A stretch of 64,000 nucleotides of DNA from the NCBI GenBank assembly GCA_016937575.1, contig JAFHKN010000002.1, positions 2,232,001-2,296,000 on the forward strand, written 5' to 3'. Shown here piece by piece: positions 1-9,232 of the stretch (positions are counted from its first letter, which is position 1; each line of letters begins with the position of its first letter). The notes under the pieces were generated by a model. The model saw only the letters and a program-made list of their open reading frames with translations. It ran no database searches and was not told where the DNA came from. Source of the stretch: Roseomonas aeriglobus. GTDB lineage: Bacteria > Pseudomonadota > Alphaproteobacteria > Sphingomonadales > Sphingomonadaceae. The position numbers and the translations under genes were made by a program.

Positions 1-454
1 ACGGCAGCGGATGATCGGTCCACACCGCGTCGATCGGGTTGGCGGCGACCGCGACCAGTTCGCCGCCCCTCGCCGACAGCGCCGCGCGCGCCTCGCTCAC
101 GAATGCGCGGGTGTGAAGCCACGGATCGTACCCGACCCGCGCACCTGCCGGGGCATTGGCGCCAAGCCACGCGGCGATCGAGGTGTCGGGGACCAGGACA
201 TAGTCATAGTCGTCGCCCGACACCTGCTGGCGCACCTGGAGCGTATACCGCCCGTCGGTGAAGATGCCTGCCCGGTCGGCCAGCACCACGGCCGCGCCCG
301 CCGAGCCCTGGAAGCCGGTCAGCCATTCGAGGCGGCGGGCATAGGCACCGACGTATTCGGACATATGCTCGTCGGTGAGTGGCACGATGAAGCCGTCGAG
401 GTTCTGGCTGGCGAGATGGGCGCGCAGGGCGGTCAGGCGGTCGTGATGCGTCAT
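1..454 (-). CDS. pepP: Xaa-Pro aminopeptidase (M24B), N-terminal part, runs off left edge
   Basis: Reading leftward from an ATG at 454 gives about 151 residues beginning MTHHDRLTALRAHLASQ, followed by DGFIVPLTDEHMSEYVG, RLEWLTGFQGSAGAAVV, FTDGRYTLQV and YDPWLHT. This is the creatinase-like N-terminal domain of the long (about 600-residue) cytosolic Xaa-Pro aminopeptidases, which remove the N-terminal residue from X-Pro peptides using two metal ions. The metal-binding C-terminal pita-bread domain lies beyond position 1. An in-frame ATG at 466 would add four residues; neither start has a convincing ribosome-binding site. The gene diverges from the oligopeptidase B gene, so two peptidases share the intervening region. 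The family call is firm, the exact substrate range inferred. Confidence 0.88.
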   Translation of the reverse strand, partial: MTHHDRLTALRAHLASQNLDGFIVPLTDEHMSEYVGAYARRLEWLTGFQGSAGAAVVLADRAGIFTDGRYTLQVRQQVSGDDYDYVLVPDTSIAAWLGANAPAGARVGYDPWLHTRAFVSEARAALSARGGELVAVAANPIDAVWTDHPLP

Positions 455-500
455 GCCGCGCGTCATGCCAGCCGGGCGGCGGCGGGGGAAGGGCAGCTTT

Positions 501-621
501 CAATCCCCCCTGCAAGGGGAGGTGGCAGGCCGAAGGCCTGACGGAGGGGTATCCCGCTATCGAGAGGGTGACACCCCTCCGTCGCGCTCCCGCGCGCCAC
601 CACCCTTGCAGGGGAGGATTG
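501..621. repeat. Palindromic intergenic repeat, family B copy 1
   Basis: A long imperfect inverted repeat: the outer arms are the sequence around 501-525 (CCCCCTGCAAGGGGAGGTGG) and its near reverse complement at 598-621. Inside lie a second palindrome (GGCAGGCCGAAGGCCTG at 524-540) and a GGAGGGGT/ACCCCTCC pair. A clearly homologous element sits at 61331-61438. It occupies most of the divergent gap between the two peptidase genes. No transposase is associated, so it resembles a REP/BIME-type element moved in trans or a stable RNA hairpin. Confidence 0.85.
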
Positions 622-670
622 AGCAGGCTCCCCCTACCCTTCCCGCCCCGCCGCGGCTAACGCATCACCC

Positions 671-2740
671 ATGACGAGCCTTCCCACGCCTCCCGTCGCC
701 AAGCGGCAGTCCAGCACCACCACCCACCACGGCATCGAGATCACCGACGACTGGGCATGGCTGCGCGACGCCGGTTACCCCAAGGTCACCGACCGCGACG
801 TGCTCGACTATCTCGAGGCCGAGAACGCCTATTTCGACGCCGTCATGGCGCCGTTGAAGCCGCTGACCGATACGCTGTTCCAGGAAATGCGCGCGCGCAT
901 AAAGGAAGACGACGCGACCGTACCGCAGAAGGACGGCGACTATCTGTACTGGAGCGACCACGAAACCGGGGGCGAGTACCGCCGATGGTGGCGCAAGCCC
1001 GTCGCGGGCGGCGACGACCAGCTGATCCTCGACGAACCCGCGCTCGCCAAGGGTAAGGAATATTTTCGGCTGGGCGGGCTGTCGGTCAGCAACAACGGGC
1101 GGCTGCTCGCCTATGCCTATGACGACAACGGATCGGAGCGCTTCCTGCTGCGGGTGAAGGACCTGGAGACGGGCGAACACCTGCCCGATGAAATCCCGGG
1201 GCTGCTGAGCGACATCGTCTGGAACGCCGACGACAGCGGATTCCTCTATGGCCTCGCCAACGACCAGTGGCGGACCGACAACGCCCGCTTCCACCGGCTC
1301 GGCACCGATCCCAAGGACGACGTCGAGCTCTATCACGAGGACGACGAAGGCTACCGCGTCGGCGTCGGCGAAACCTCGTCGCGCAAGTGGATCGTGATTT
1401 CCACCGGCGACCATGTGACGAGCGAAATCCGCCTGCTTCCGGCCGACGACGTGTTCGCCGAGCCGATCCTCGTTGCCGCGCGCCAGACCGGCCGCGAATA
1501 TGATGTCGACGAGCATGACGGCACGCTGTTCATCCACACCAACGACACCGACCCGATGTGGCGGCTGGTCACCGCGCCGATCAGCGATCCGGGCAATTGG
1601 TCGGAGCTGATCCCGGCGGACCCGCATTTCTACATGACCGGCGTCGCCACCTTCGCCGACTTCTTCGTGGTCGAGGGGCGCGAGGACGGGCTCGATCAGA
1701 TCGAGATCCACTATTACGACGGGGCCCCCAAGCGCCGCATCCAGTTCCCCGAGGCAAGCTATGTCACGGGCCTGGGCGACAATCCGGAATATGCCGTCGA
1801 CACGCTGCGGCTGAGCTACCAGTCGATGGTCACGCCGGGCACGGTCTACGACTATGCGTTGAGCGATGGCGCGCTGACGGTGCGCAAGGTCCAGACGATC
1901 CCGAGCGGGTACGACGCGTCCAAGTACCGCACCGAGCGGCTGAAGATCGTCGCGCGCGACGGCGTCGAGGTGCCATGCTCGATCGTCTACCCCAAGGATT
2001 TCCCGAAGGACGGAACGGGCAAGGTCTATCTCTACGCCTATGGCGCCTACGGCCATGCGATCCCGCCGGGCTTTTCGACCGGGCGCATGTCCTACCTCGA
2101 CCGCGGCATGGCGTTCGCCATCGCACACATCCGTGGCGGCGATGACCTGGGCCAGCAATGGTATCACGACGGCAAGCTGACCAAGCGAACCAATACCTTC
2201 AACGATTTCGTCGACGTGGCGAAGGGGCTGATCGAGCGCGGCTTCGCGCAGAAGGGCGGCATCGCGATCGCTGGCGGGTCGGCGGGCGGCGAGCTGATGG
2301 GTGCGGTGGTCAATTCCGATCCCGATTTGTGGGGCGCGGTCGTCGCCGATGTGCCGTTCGTCGACGTGCTGAACACCATGCTCGACGCCAGCCTGCCGCT
2401 GACGCCCGGCGAATGGCCCGAATGGGGCAATCCGATCGAGGACAGGGACGCGTTCGAATTGATTCGCAGCTACTCGCCCTATGACAATGTGAAAGCACAG
2501 GATTATCCGCCGCTGTTCATTAGCGGAGGCCTGAACGACCCGCGGGTGACCTATTGGGAGCCGGCGAAATGGGCGGCCAAACTGCGCGCGACCAAGACCG
2601 ACGACAATATCCTGCTGCTCAAGACCAACATGGGCGCCGGCCACGGCGGCAAGTCGGGTCGGTGGGAAAGCCTGAAGGAAGCCGCCGAGGAAATGGCGTT
2701 CGTGCTCTGGCAGCTGGGCGTCGTCGAGGTGACAGAGTGA
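671..2740 (+). CDS. ptrB: Oligopeptidase B (prolyl oligopeptidase family, S9A)
   Basis: The 689-residue protein has an N-terminal stretch typical of S9A peptidases (DDWAWLRDAGYP, VLDYLEAENAY, RARIKEDDATVP), a beta-propeller middle and a C-terminal alpha/beta-hydrolase domain. The catalytic triad is visible: Ser537 in GGSAGG, Asp623 in GGLNDPRV and His658 in GAGHGG. Oligopeptidase B cleaves short peptides after Arg or Lys. There is no signal peptide, so it is cytosolic. Length fits the family. Its stop overlaps the GTG start of the next gene (GTGA). With the flanking aminopeptidase and the nearby POT importer it forms a peptide-scavenging neighbourhood. Prolyl endopeptidase is the alternative; the RIKEDD motif favours PtrB. 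Confidence 0.9.
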   Translation: MTSLPTPPVAKRQSSTTTHHGIEITDDWAWLRDAGYPKVTDRDVLDYLEAENAYFDAVMAPLKPLTDTLFQEMRARIKEDDATVPQKDGDYLYWSDHETGGEYRRWWRKPVAGGDDQLILDEPALAKGKEYFRLGGLSVSNNGRLLAYAYDDNGSERFLLRVKDLETGEHLPDEIPGLLSDIVWNADDSGFLYGLANDQWRTDNARFHRLGTDPKDDVELYHEDDEGYRVGVGETSSRKWIVISTGDHVTSEIRLLPADDVFAEPILVAARQTGREYDVDEHDGTLFIHTNDTDPMWRLVTAPISDPGNWSELIPADPHFYMTGVATFADFFVVEGREDGLDQIEIHYYDGAPKRRIQFPEASYVTGLGDNPEYAVDTLRLSYQSMVTPGTVYDYALSDGALTVRKVQTIPSGYDASKYRTERLKIVARDGVEVPCSIVYPKDFPKDGTGKVYLYAYGAYGHAIPPGFSTGRMSYLDRGMAFAIAHIRGGDDLGQQWYHDGKLTKRTNTFNDFVDVAKGLIERGFAQKGGIAIAGGSAGGELMGAVVNSDPDLWGAVVADVPFVDVLNTMLDASLPLTPGEWPEWGNPIEDRDAFELIRSYSPYDNVKAQDYPPLFISGGLNDPRVTYWEPAKWAAKLRATKTDDNILLLKTNMGAGHGGKSGRWESLKEAAEEMAFVLWQLGVVEVTE

Positions 2741-3180
2741 TCCTGCTCGCGCTGCTCCTGCAAGCGGCCCCCGCCCCGACGGCGGAGGCGGCGCGTCTGG
2801 GCACCGAGGTTGCGCGATCGGGTACCTTCAGCCAGATCGCGCCTGCGCTGATACAGCAGCAGACCGATGAGTTGGTCCGCGACGCGAAGGGGCTGAGCCT
2901 GGCCGACCAGGCGGCCCTGCGCGACATCGCCGCACAGACCGGGCGCGCGATGGTCGATCGGGTGACCGAGCGGATGGGCGTCGCTTATGCATCGGCCCTG
3001 TCGGTGGCGGACATGCGGGCGATCCTCGCGTTCAACCGCACCGACGCGGCGCGCAAATACCGGGCGGCCGAACCGAATGCGATGGCCGCCGCCGCGCAGA
3101 GCATGGGCGGGATGGACTTCAAACGCGACGTGCTGAAGGCGTTCTGCGCGAAGACGGGCAAGGGTTGCGCGGGGAAGTAA
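2737..3180 (+). CDS. Exported DUF2059-type protein
   Basis: A 147-residue protein starting at GTG 2737, which overlaps the oligopeptidase stop by four bases (GTGA), so it is probably translationally coupled. The N terminus (MILLALLLQAAPAPTAEAA) is a short hydrophobic export signal. The mature part is helical, with ADMRAILAFNRTDAARKYRA resembling the DUF2059 pattern of a helix ending in a phenylalanine-containing turn. Two C-terminal cysteines (FCAKTGKGC) could form a disulfide in the periplasm. Molecular function of DUF2059 is unknown. A longer in-frame reading back to 2554 exists but lies inside ptrB and is not needed. Confidence 0.75.
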   Translation: MILLALLLQAAPAPTAEAARLGTEVARSGTFSQIAPALIQQQTDELVRDAKGLSLADQAALRDIAAQTGRAMVDRVTERMGVAYASALSVADMRAILAFNRTDAARKYRAAEPNAMAAAAQSMGGMDFKRDVLKAFCAKTGKGCAGK

Positions 3181-3200
3181 GGTGAGCCCTTGCTTCACAC

Positions 3201-3293
3201 GTCATCCCCGCGAAGGCGGGGATCAATAGTCGCTGAAGGTGATGAGTCTCACGTCGGTCAGCCAGAATTTATCCCCGCCTACGCGGGGATGAC
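3201..3293. repeat. Palindromic intergenic repeat, family A copy 1
   Basis: A 93-bp unit made of two GC hairpins (ATCCCCGCGAAGGCGGGGAT near 3204-3223 and ATCCCCGCCTACGCGGGGAT at 3271-3290) separated by a conserved spacer containing a GAGTCTCAC dyad and CCAGAATTT. Homologous copies occur at 14423, 33682 and 62712. This copy lies between two convergent genes, where it could act as a bidirectional terminator. Confidence 0.9.
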
Positions 3294-3320
3294 AGCTCAA
3301 GCATTAGAGCATCGAAGGTC

Positions 3321-3671
3321 TCAGGCCGTCTCGCGCTCCAGCAGATCCGCGACGTCCAGCCCCAGCAACTCGATATGCTCGCGCACCCGCGGCCACATGC
3401 CGGTCAGGAAGCGGTCGCGTTCGGCTTTGCGCAGCTTGTCGACCGCGCCGGGCAGCACGAACATGCCGACCCCGCGGCGGACCTCGACATAGCCGTCGTC
3501 CTGAAAGCTCTGATACGCCTTCGCCACCGTCAGTGGATTGGCGCCCTGTTCGGCGGCATAGGCGCGGACCGAGGGCAGCTGGTCGCCGGCGCGATATTCG
3601 CCGCGCAGAATTGCTGCGGCGATCCCGGCGCGAAGTTTCAGATAGACCGGACTTTCTTCTGATACTGCCAT
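3321..3671 (-). CDS. GntR family transcriptional regulator, YtrA-like
   Basis: A 116-residue protein with an N-terminal winged helix (SPVYLKLRAGIAAAILRG, GDQLPSVRAYAAEQGANPLTVAKAYQ, DDGYVEVRRGVGMFV) and only a short helical C-terminal tail of about 45 residues. That compact architecture defines the YtrA subfamily, whose members usually repress an adjacent ABC transporter; here no such transporter is adjacent and the neighbour upstream is a nitroreductase. The start codon lies directly against a 16-bp dyad that overlaps a strong promoter (separate entry), suggesting autorepression and a leaderless transcript. Effector unknown. Confidence 0.88.
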   Translation of the reverse strand: MAVSEESPVYLKLRAGIAAAILRGEYRAGDQLPSVRAYAAEQGANPLTVAKAYQSFQDDGYVEVRRGVGMFVLPGAVDKLRKAERDRFLTGMWPRVREHIELLGLDVADLLERETA

Positions 3672-3705
3672 GCTGTCATAATACAGCGTTTCGCCGATTC
3701 GTCAA
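3672..3705 (-). promoter_or_regulatory. gntR promoter with overlapping operator dyad
   Basis: Read on the minus strand there is a TTGACG box (3705-3700), 16 bases, then TATTAT (3683-3678), which places transcription start at or next to the A of the gntR ATG (3671). A perfect dyad GCTGT-N6-ACAGC (3672-3687) covers the -10 box. No Shine-Dalgarno can fit, so a leaderless mRNA is predicted. The -35 box overlaps the stop codon of the nitroreductase gene. Confidence 0.65.
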
Positions 3706-4292
3706 ATCCGCCAGGGCGACAAAATATTCTCGAGCGCGGGGCGTGGACGCTCCTCCAGCGGACGGGACGGCGAGCCAAGGAAAACGAAGCCGGCGATCCG
3801 CTCCTCCGCCCCGCCGAACGCGTCGCGAACCATGGGCGAAAAGGCCGCCCAGCCGGTCAGCCAGCCGCCGACGAAGCCATGCGCCGTTGCCGCGTTCAAC
3901 AGCTGCATGCAGGCCGCCCCTGCCGACAGTTCCTGTTCCCACAACGGGATATGACTCTCCCGCTTCGGGCTGGACAGCACCACGACGAGCGTCGGCGCCT
4001 GGCGTGCGAACTGGTCTATCGCCTCCGCCTCCAGCCGTCCGGCGTCGGGCTTGTCGACACGATAGGCGGCCTGCAGCAATGTGGCGAAGGCATCGCGCTG
4101 GTCAGCCCCAACGGCGACGAACCGCCATGGCGCAAGCTTGCCATGATCGGGCACGCGGCTGGCGATCTGCACGATGTCGGCCAGCTGCGCGGCGTCCGGG
4201 CCGGGCGCGACCATGTCGCGCGGCTTGCCCGAACGGCGCGTGGCGAGCAGCGTCAGCGGAGAGGTGGGGTCGTTGAACATGCGCCGCGCCAT
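3702..4292 (-). CDS. Nitroreductase family protein, YdjA-like
   Basis: A 196-residue FMN-dependent oxidoreductase. The N-terminal LLATRRSGKPRDM gives the Arg-Arg-Ser FMN-phosphate site, IASRVPDHGKLAPWRFVAV the second FMN segment typical of small YdjA-type nitroreductases, and GFVFLGSPS the C-terminal flavin region. Such enzymes are homodimers using NAD(P)H to reduce nitro compounds or quinones; the natural substrate here is unknown. An internal ATG at 4280 (MFNDPTSP) is an alternative start. The gene precedes gntR on the same strand, but gntR has its own promoter at the junction, so control of this gene by that regulator is only a possibility. Confidence 0.85.
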   Translation of the reverse strand: MARRMFNDPTSPLTLLATRRSGKPRDMVAPGPDAAQLADIVQIASRVPDHGKLAPWRFVAVGADQRDAFATLLQAAYRVDKPDAGRLEAEAIDQFARQAPTLVVVLSSPKRESHIPLWEQELSAGAACMQLLNAATAHGFVGGWLTGWAAFSPMVRDAFGGAEERIAGFVFLGSPSRPLEERPRPALENILSPWRI

Positions 4293-4382
4293 AGGCTGGT
4301 TTCCGCTCGCTTTACAGCCGTGCTTTTCGCGCTAGTCTCCCCCGCCATTGCCGCAAGGCACCTGCCAATTTCCGGAGAGTTC

Positions 4383-5978
4383 ATGTCCGATGCCATCGCG
4401 CGCGGTGTCCCGCCGACCGCAAAGCAGTTCCTCGGCCACCCGCGCGGCCTGTTCATGCTGTTCTTCGCCGAATTGTGGGAGCGTTTCTCCTACTACGGCA
4501 TGCGTGCCATCCTGATCTTCTATCTGACCAAGCACTTTCTGTTCGATGAAAACCCGGCCTATGCCGTCTACGGCGCCTATACGTCGATGGTGTACATCAC
4601 GCCGGTGCTGGGCGGGTTCCTGGCCGACAAATATCTCGGCGCACGCAAGGCGGTGCTGGCCGGCGGCGTGCTGATCGCGATCGGGCATCTGCTGATCGCC
4701 CTGGTCGAAGGGCCGAGCGGGGAGCAGGGCTTCTACCTCAACGGCTTCTACCTGGGGCTTGCGTTCATCATCGTCGGGACGGGGTTCCTTAAGGCGAATA
4801 TCTCGGTGCTCGTCGGCCAGCTCTACCGCCGCGACGACACGCGGCGCGACGGGGCGTTCTCGATCTTCTACATGGGCATCAACCTGGGCGCGTTCACCGG
4901 GCCGCTGCTGGTCGGCTATCTGGGGGAACGGGTCGGCTGGTCGTACGGCTTCGGCGCCGCGGGCATCGGCATGCTCGCCGGTCTGATCGTGTTCGTGCTG
5001 TTCCGCCGCGAGCTGAACGGCGCGGGCGAGCCCGCCAACCCTGCCCTGCTGACCGCACGCACGCCGGTCGGCCTGTCGCGCGAATGGCTGATCTACATCG
5101 GATCGGTGCTGATGGTCGGCGTCGCCTGGCTGCTGATCCGCGACGAAAGCGTCGTCGGCACGCTGCTGCTGGCCTGCGTCGGCGCGACGTTCCTCTACAT
5201 CTTTTACCGCGCCGCCTTCACCCTGCCGAAGGTCGAGCGTCACCGCATCTTCGCCGCCCTTTATCTGATCGCGCTGTGCCCATTGTTCTGGGCGCTGTTC
5301 GAACAGGCGGGATCGTCGCTCAACGTCTACACCGACCGGTCGGTCGATCGCACGATCTTCGGCTGGGAAATGCCGGCGTCGTGGTTCCAGTCGGTCAACA
5401 GCTTCTGGATCATCACGCTCGCCCCGCTGTTCGGCGCGCTGTGGACCTGGCTCGGCAAGCGCGGGCTGGAGCCGAGCGCCCCGCTCAAGTTCGCGCTTGG
5501 CTTCATCCAGATCGGCATCGGGTTCCTGGTCCTGGTGGCCGGGGCGGGCCAGAATGGCGCGCTGACGCCGGCGCTGTTCGTGATCCTGCTCTATCTGTTC
5601 CACTCGATGGCGGAACTGTGCTTCTCGCCGGTCGGCCTGTCGAGCATGACCCGCCTGTCGACGGCATCGATGACCGGTCTGATGATGGGCACCTGGTTCC
5701 TGTCGACCGCCGCGGGCAATTTCCTGGCCGCGAAGATCGCGCAGGCGACCGGGGGCGAAGGCGTCGGGCCGGATCGGGTGATGGAAGTGTATCAGACGAT
5801 CGGCATCTGGATCATCGGCATCGGCATCGTGGCGATCCCGGTCAGCTGGCTCGTGACGAAGCTGATGCACCTCGACACGATCGGGCGCGACGAGATCGGT
5901 CACGGTCTGGCGGGCGAAGCCGGGCTTGCCGAACCCGCCGCCCCCGGCACGCGTCCGGCCGGCGAGCTGCGCAGCTGA
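4383..5978 (+). CDS. POT/PTR family proton-dependent oligopeptide transporter
   Basis: A 531-residue inner-membrane protein with about 12-14 hydrophobic segments. It carries the PTR2 signature ELWERFSYYGMRAI (ExxERFxYYG) in the first helix, NLGAFTGPLLVGYLGE in the region of helices 4-5, and FWALFEQAGSSLN in helix 7. POT transporters import di- and tripeptides with protons. The start is fixed by a GGAGAG site six bases upstream of ATG 4383; longer in-frame readings run into the divergent nitroreductase. Its proximity to two cytosolic peptidases suggests peptide uptake and breakdown in one region, although the genes are not in one operon. Confidence 0.93.
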   Translation: MSDAIARGVPPTAKQFLGHPRGLFMLFFAELWERFSYYGMRAILIFYLTKHFLFDENPAYAVYGAYTSMVYITPVLGGFLADKYLGARKAVLAGGVLIAIGHLLIALVEGPSGEQGFYLNGFYLGLAFIIVGTGFLKANISVLVGQLYRRDDTRRDGAFSIFYMGINLGAFTGPLLVGYLGERVGWSYGFGAAGIGMLAGLIVFVLFRRELNGAGEPANPALLTARTPVGLSREWLIYIGSVLMVGVAWLLIRDESVVGTLLLACVGATFLYIFYRAAFTLPKVERHRIFAALYLIALCPLFWALFEQAGSSLNVYTDRSVDRTIFGWEMPASWFQSVNSFWIITLAPLFGALWTWLGKRGLEPSAPLKFALGFIQIGIGFLVLVAGAGQNGALTPALFVILLYLFHSMAELCFSPVGLSSMTRLSTASMTGLMMGTWFLSTAAGNFLAAKIAQATGGEGVGPDRVMEVYQTIGIWIIGIGIVAIPVSWLVTKLMHLDTIGRDEIGHGLAGEAGLAEPAAPGTRPAGELRS

Positions 5979-6075
5979 CGATATGGGGTGCCGGCGCGAT
6001 ACCGGCACCCATGTTCCCGCCCATGGATCATGTGCGAGAACCGATCGTTCCGCCTCTGTGACAAGGAGAGGCGCG

Positions 6076-6252
6076 ATGGCCCACGAACATACCGAGACTC
6101 AGCCGAACCCCAACATCTCGACCGAGCCCGGCGACAAATCGACGGCGGAAAAGCCGGGTACCGAGACCCAGCCGAACCCCAATCTGTCGACCGAGCATCA
6201 GAAGGAAGGCGATGCTCGCAGCCCCAGCGATACGCTCGACCGTGGTCAGTAA
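6076..6252 (+). CDS. Small hydrophilic protein with duplicated TETQPNPN-STE motif
   Basis: A 58-residue, strongly hydrophilic protein preceded by AAGGAGAG eight bases before ATG. It has no signal peptide or membrane segment. Two copies of TETQPNPN(I/L)STE lie about 23 residues apart, separated by an acidic and lysine-containing linker, and the composition (Pro, Asn, Thr, Glu) suggests disorder. The 3' end overlaps the start region of the MipA/OmpV gene in another frame. I do not recognise a family; function unknown. Confidence 0.6.
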   Translation: MAHEHTETQPNPNISTEPGDKSTAEKPGTETQPNPNLSTEHQKEGDARSPSDTLDRGQ

Positions 6253-7027
6253 GGCGATCGTCGCAGCGGGATTAGCTGCCATCGCCCTGCCGGCACACGC
6301 CCAGACACAGGACAGCGGATCGGACGAACCGCGCCGCACCCGTGTCGTGCTCGGCCCCCAAATCGTACCACGCTTCCCTGGCGCGGACGGCATGGCGGTG
6401 CGCCCCTATGTCGATGTGTCGCGCGCGCGCGGCGATGCCGATTTCCGGTTCGAGGCGCCGGACGAAAGCACCGGCTTCTCGCTTTACAATCGCGATGGCT
6501 TCGCTTTCGGCCCGGCGCTCAATTTCGAAGGCAAGCGGCGGCGGCGCGACACGGGTGGTCTCGATGAGGTCGGCTTTTCGGTCGAACTGGGCGGCGCGGC
6601 GCAGCTGGCGCTGACGCCGGCGGTCCGCGCTCGTATCGAGGCGCGCAAGGGCGTGACCGGTCACAAGGGCTTCGTCGGCATGGTCGGGCTCGACTATGTC
6701 GCGCGCGACGGGAACCGGTGGCTCTGGTCGATCGGTCCGCGCGTAACGCTGGGCGACGCGAAATACGCCCGCGCGTATTTCGGTGTCAGTCCCCGGGAGG
6801 CGCTGGCGACGGGCATCGCCAGCTATCGCCCGGAATCGATGGTGATGGTCGGCGCGACCGGCAGCGCAAGTCGCCAACTGACCACCCGATGGGGTGTGTT
6901 CGGCTACGCGAAATACGACCGGATCGTCGGCGACGCGGCGGACTCGCCCGTGACGCGACTGTTCGGGAACAAGAACCAATGGTCGGCGGGAGCCGGCATC
7001 AGCTACACGTTCGGGCAGGGGTTGTAA
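6212..7027 (+). CDS. MipA/OmpV family outer-membrane protein
   Basis: The 271-residue reading has a signal peptide ending near ALPAHAQ and then alternating strands of a beta barrel: GPQIVPRFPGADGMAVRPYVDVS near the N terminus, FAFGPALNFEGKRRRR, GHKGFVGMVGLDY, and a closing strand SAGAGISYTFGQGL. These fit MipA/OmpV proteins, which are 12-stranded-like outer-membrane barrels, some interacting with murein synthases, others tied to antibiotic uptake. Translation from ATG 6212 overlaps the upstream small gene by 41 bases; GTG 6242 (MVSKAIVAAGLAAIAL) gives a cleaner signal peptide and is a good alternative. Which ligand passes, if any, cannot be told. Confidence 0.82.
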   Translation: MLAAPAIRSTVVSKAIVAAGLAAIALPAHAQTQDSGSDEPRRTRVVLGPQIVPRFPGADGMAVRPYVDVSRARGDADFRFEAPDESTGFSLYNRDGFAFGPALNFEGKRRRRDTGGLDEVGFSVELGGAAQLALTPAVRARIEARKGVTGHKGFVGMVGLDYVARDGNRWLWSIGPRVTLGDAKYARAYFGVSPREALATGIASYRPESMVMVGATGSASRQLTTRWGVFGYAKYDRIVGDAADSPVTRLFGNKNQWSAGAGISYTFGQGL

Positions 7028-7157
7028 GCAACCGGCGAGCCGGCGGCAGTGCCTGGATACCCGGGCCTCCGTCGAACGCGAGGGGTGTCGACGTGCCACG
7101 CGATCGTCGACACTCGGGGCGCCGGACAGGACCGCGACGTCCCGACCGTCGACTAAC

Positions 7158-9089
7158 CTACCCCACCCGGTTCGCCACCAGATCGTCGACAACCGACGGA
7201 TCCGCCAAGGTCGAGGTATCGCCCAGCGACGACACGTCGCCTTCCGCAATCTTGCGCAGGATGCGGCGCATGATCTTGCCCGAGCGGGTCTTGGGCAGGC
7301 CGGGTGCGAACTGGATGGCGTCGGGGGTCGCGATCGGGCCGATTTCGGAGCGAACCCATTGGCGGAGTTCGGCGCGAAGATCTTCGGACGCCGCCTCGCC
7401 GGCGTTCAGCGTCACATAGGCGTAGATGCCCTGCCCCTTCACGTCGTGGGGCATACCGACGACCGCGGCTTCGGCGACGCGCGCGTGAAGGACCAGCGCG
7501 CTTTCGACCTCGGCGGTGCCCATACGGTGGCCGCTGACGTTGATGACGTCGTCGACCCGGCCGGTGATCCAATAATAGCCGACCTCGTCCCGTCGGCAGC
7601 CGTCGCCGGTGAAATATTTCCCCGGATAGGTGGTGAAATAGGTCTGGAAGAAGCGGGCATGATCACCCCAGACCGTCCGCATCTGCCCCGGCCAGCTGCG
7701 CGTGATGCACAGATTGCCGCTGACGGCGCCGTCAAGCACCTGCCCCGTCTCATCGACCAGCTGCGGGTGGACACCAGGGAGCGGCTTGGTCGCGGAGCCC
7801 GGCTTCAGGTCGGTCGCGCCGGGCATCGGGGCGATCATCGCACCGCCCGTTTCCGTCTGCCACCAGGTATCGACGATCGGGCAACGCCCTTCGCCGACGA
7901 CATCGTAATACCAGCGCCACGCCTCCGGGTTGATCGGTTCGCCGACGGTGCCGAGCAGCTTCAGGCTCGATCGGTCGGTCCCGGCTACGAACGCATCCCC
8001 CTCCTTCATCAGCGCGCGCAGGGCGGTCGGTGCGGTGAAGATCGTGTGGACCTTGTGCCGGTCGACGACCTGCCAGATGCGGCTGGCGTCGGGCCAGTTC
8101 GGCAGGCCTTCGTACATCAGCGTCGTCGCGCCGTTCGCCAGCGGGCCGTAGAGGATGTAGCTATGCCCCGTCACCCAGCCGATATCGGCGGCGCACCACC
8201 ACACGTCGCCGGGGCGATAGTCGAAGCACCAGTGATGCGTGAGGCTCGCCCAGAGCAGATAGCCGCCGGACGAATGCAGCACGCCCTTGGGCTTGCCGGT
8301 CGATCCGCTGGTGTAGAGAATGAACAGCGGATCCTCCGCATCCATCGGCTCGGCCGAGCAATCGGCGGACACGTGGCTTGCGGCCTCGTGATACCAGACG
8401 TCGCGTTCGGTCATCGGTACATCGGCGCCGGTCGCCTTGACGACGATGACACGGCTGAGGCTCGGCGCGCGATCGGCGGCGGCGTCGACATTGGCCTTGA
8501 GCGGGATGGTCTTTCCCCCGCGCCGGCCGCAGTCGGCGGTCACGACGATCTTCGAATCGCAATCCTCGATCCGGCCCGCCAGCGCGTCGGGGGAGAAGCC
8601 GCCAAACACCACCGAATGGATCGCCCCAATCCGGGCGCAGGCGAGCACCGCGAACGCCGCTTCCGGAATCATCGGCATATAGATGGTGACGCGGTCACCC
8701 TTCGCGACACCTTGCGCCTTCAACACGTTGGCAAAACGGCAGACGTGCTGAAACAGCTCGAGATAGGTGAAGCGTCTGGGCTCTTCCTCGGGCGCGTCGG
8801 GCTCCCAGACCAGCGCGATATCATTGCCACGGCTGGCAAGGTGCCGGTCGAGGCAATTGGCCGCGACATTGAGACGCCCGTCCGCGAACCAGCGGACGCC
8901 AAAATCGGCCTCGTCGAACGAGCTTTCGTCGGCCCTGGTCGGCGGCACGATCCAGTCGAGCCGCTGCGCCTGCTCCAGCCAGAAACCGGTGGGATCACTC
9001 TTCGCGGCATCGTAGAGCGCTGCATAGCGTTCGGCATCGACATGCGCGTGTCGCGCCCATTCTTCCGGCACCGGGTACACGTCCGACAC
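7158..9089 (-). CDS. acs: Acetyl-coenzyme A synthetase
   Basis: A 643-residue ANL-superfamily ligase that activates acetate to acetyl-AMP and then acetyl-CoA. The AMP-binding P-loop [10 protein letters not shown] starts near residue 260; [10 protein letters not shown], the hinge region [18 protein letters not shown], and the catalytic Lys605 in TRSGKIMRR (the residue acetylated in Salmonella Acs) are all present. The start is GTG 9089, supported by AAGGAG six bases upstream; the longer in-frame extension to 9221 lacks similarity to Acs. It diverges from an efflux operon, with a 143-bp shared promoter region. Confidence 0.96.
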   Translation of the reverse strand: MSDVYPVPEEWARHAHVDAERYAALYDAAKSDPTGFWLEQAQRLDWIVPPTRADESSFDEADFGVRWFADGRLNVAANCLDRHLASRGNDIALVWEPDAPEEEPRRFTYLELFQHVCRFANVLKAQGVAKGDRVTIYMPMIPEAAFAVLACARIGAIHSVVFGGFSPDALAGRIEDCDSKIVVTADCGRRGGKTIPLKANVDAAADRAPSLSRVIVVKATGADVPMTERDVWYHEAASHVSADCSAEPMDAEDPLFILYTSGSTGKPKGVLHSSGGYLLWASLTHHWCFDYRPGDVWWCAADIGWVTGHSYILYGPLANGATTLMYEGLPNWPDASRIWQVVDRHKVHTIFTAPTALRALMKEGDAFVAGTDRSSLKLLGTVGEPINPEAWRWYYDVVGEGRCPIVDTWWQTETGGAMIAPMPGATDLKPGSATKPLPGVHPQLVDETGQVLDGAVSGNLCITRSWPGQMRTVWGDHARFFQTYFTTYPGKYFTGDGCRRDEVGYYWITGRVDDVINVSGHRMGTAEVESALVLHARVAEAAVVGMPHDVKGQGIYAYVTLNAGEAASEDLRAELRQWVRSEIGPIATPDAIQFAPGLPKTRSGKIMRRILRKIAEGDVSSLGDTSTLADPSVVDDLVANRVG

Positions 9090-9232
9090 ATCCCACTCCT
9101 TATTATCGAGCGCGCTTGTGCGGCAGCAGGATTGCGGGAGCAAGTCTTCAGACAATCCGAAAATGTCGCTGCGACAAGATGCGACAGTTTCGTGCTGGAC
9201 GCCGCCCGCCCGTGCCGTCACACCTCATCTCG

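Noticed and set aside
665..2644. 659-codon open frame opposite ptrB
   Set aside because: It mirrors a real gene on the other strand. Repetitive Arg/Ala/Asp/Val composition and no family motif: a GC-driven shadow.
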